Shown here one piece after another: positions 62,936 to 64,000 of a stretch of DNA of 64,000 nt (its first letter is position 1; each line of letters begins with the position of its first letter). The stretch lies in assembly GCA_964384465.1 (NCBI GenBank), contig CAYLLT010000018.1:1-64000 (forward strand). Direction: 5' to 3'. A program made the position numbers and the translations under genes. Below the pieces are notes generated by a model. It was not told where the DNA came from, did not search any database, and worked only from the letters and a program-made list of their open reading frames with translations. The DNA is from CAYLLT01 sp964384465 (GTDB lineage: Bacteria > Planctomycetota > Phycisphaerae > UBA1845 > PWPN01).

Positions 62936-63040
62936 CTCCCGAGCCGGATCGGGAAAGTCAAGAAAAACAGGCGTGCCGGGTTTTTTAATCGCCCGAGCGG
63001 CGAGAACAGGCGATCGCCACTATGAAAGGTGCGACCTTTC

Positions 63041-64000
63041 GTGAAGAGACTCTTCTTGCTTGGCATGGCGGTGGTTGGGTGTCCGGTAGTGGCCGTTCAG
63101 GCGGCGGGTCCACGGGTACAGGGGTGGCTGAACTGGCGCGGTCCGCAGCAGAACGGCACGTCGCAGGAAACCCATTTACCGGACAAAGTATCCCTCGGCC
63201 CGGAGAGTCTCCTGTGGACCCATGACACGCCGGGGCGTGGATCGCCGGTCATCGCGGGAAAGCGTCTGTACACCTGGGGCTATCGGGGCGAGGGGCCTGA
63301 TTTGCAGGAAGTGCTCGCCTGCCTCGACGCCGAAACCGGAAAACTCCAGTGGGAACACACCTTCAACGACTTTCTCAGCGATACGGTCTACAGCCGGTAC
63401 AGCATCGGCAGCCCAGCCGTCGATGCCGAGACGGGCAACGTCTTCCTGCTGACATCACCGGGTCTGCTGCTCTCATTCTCTCCGGAGGGCAAGCCGCTGT
63501 GGGAACACTCGCTGATGGAAGAATACGGCCGGCTGACCTTCCCCAACGGGCGGACCGGCGCGCCGGTGGTTGACGGAGACCTGGTGATCGTGCACGGCAT
63601 TACCAGCAATTGGGGGGCGGACGGGCCGGGCAGCGACCGTTTCTACGCTTTCGAGAAAACGAGCGGCAAGCTGGTGTGGGCTTGCACGCCGGGCATTCCG
63701 CCCAAAGACAGCTCCTTCTGCACGCCCGTGCTGGCCTGGGACAAGGGTAAACGCGTTTTGTACTGCGGTACGGGCTGCGGCCATATTGTCTGCATCAACG
63801 CCCGCACCGGCGAGCCGTTGTGGCGGTTCCAGATGTCCCGCGGCGGGATTAATTCCTCGCTTTTGCTGTACGACAACGACAAGATCATCGCCATCCACGC
63901 CGACGAAAACATCGACACCTCCGGAATCGGCCGGATGATCGCCATCCGCGCTCCGCACGCCGCACCTGCCGCTCAGCACGGACCACCCAGTACTCAGCCG
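63041..64000 (+). CDS. PQQ-like beta-propeller protein, runs off the window
   Basis: A partial protein of 320 residues from a GTG, open to the last base. Signal peptide LFLLGMAVVGCPVVAVQAAG, then LNWRGPQQNGTSQETHLPDK, the standard opening of this family. Propeller blades repeat CLDAETGKLQWEH, FSPEGKPLWEHSLM, AFEKTSGKLVWACTPG and CINARTGEPLWRFQM. It resembles the protein at 60758 in architecture. The region just upstream holds no other gene. Completeness cannot be judged. Confidence 0.87.
   Translation, partial: MKRLFLLGMAVVGCPVVAVQAAGPRVQGWLNWRGPQQNGTSQETHLPDKVSLGPESLLWTHDTPGRGSPVIAGKRLYTWGYRGEGPDLQEVLACLDAETGKLQWEHTFNDFLSDTVYSRYSIGSPAVDAETGNVFLLTSPGLLLSFSPEGKPLWEHSLMEEYGRLTFPNGRTGAPVVDGDLVIVHGITSNWGADGPGSDRFYAFEKTSGKLVWACTPGIPPKDSSFCTPVLAWDKGKRVLYCGTGCGHIVCINARTGEPLWRFQMSRGGINSSLLLYDNDKIIAIHADENIDTSGIGRMIAIRAPHAAPAAQHGPPSTQP

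Overview
The window looks like a scaffold of a Planctomycetota bacterium, probably from a metagenome assembly. It is GC-rich and holds runs of N at 26524-26533, 27582-27591 and 37452-37551. The lineage call rests on family content: a PVC-type heme-binding CxxCH protein with a beta-propeller and HEAT-like repeats, DUF1343/NamZ, DUF2961, DUF4838, a Gfo/Idh/MocA protein with a Tat signal, several secreted proteins ending in dockerin-like D-x-D-x-D repeats, and dispersed palindromes. The lineage is inferred; no rRNA or other phylogenetic marker was checked.

Layout. 0-3.2 kb (minus): a Zn-metallopeptidase, an ATP-grasp ligase and a P-loop NTPase, probably one transcription unit of unknown function. 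3.3-5.0 kb: a self-contained micro-gene for a 15-residue Lys-rich peptide, and mnmE. 5.1-10.5 kb: nucleoside hydrolase, galK, trpD, a toxin-antitoxin pair and a fatty-acid desaturase. 10.5-14.5 kb (minus): pheS-vapB-vapC-pheT, a toxin-antitoxin module lying inside the phenylalanyl-tRNA synthetase locus, with repeat DNA inserted in frame into vapC and pheT. 14.5-26.6 kb: MFS transporter, arsenate reductase-like protein, nrnA, NamZ-like muramidase, a DUF2961/dockerin protein, pilT, the large PVC cytochrome and a gap-split lipoprotein. 26.75 kb: tRNA-Glu(CTC) with a terminator.

27-38.3 kb: a Gfo/Idh/MocA oxidoreductase, an esterase-like lipoprotein, then a divergent 2-oxoacid dehydrogenase locus (fused E1 leftward; E2 and E3 rightward) followed by two polyol or alcohol dehydrogenases. 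The likely logic is polyol or sugar oxidation feeding acyl-CoA. 38.5-41.5 kb: an overlapping methyltransferase, FAD-oxidoreductase and type III polyketide synthase operon, resembling phenolic-lipid/alkylquinone loci. 41.5-47.9 kb: a gene-poor region around a thioester alpha-2-macroglobulin, flanked by a 65-bp imperfect direct repeat and by two copies (one decayed) of a short ORF.

47.9-64 kb: a secreted carbohydrate-active region. It holds a clan GH-A-like glycosidase with three 90-residue repeats and a dockerin-like tail, two DUF4838 paralogues (one broken by an in-frame TGA), a TIM-barrel glycosidase sharing a C-terminal beta-sandwich with the first enzyme, a propeller-fold glycosidase candidate, another dockerin-like secreted protein, a MarR regulator and two PQQ-like beta-propeller proteins, the last running off the window end.

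Stretches not covered by a feature, including the first 71 bases, show no gene that I can support.
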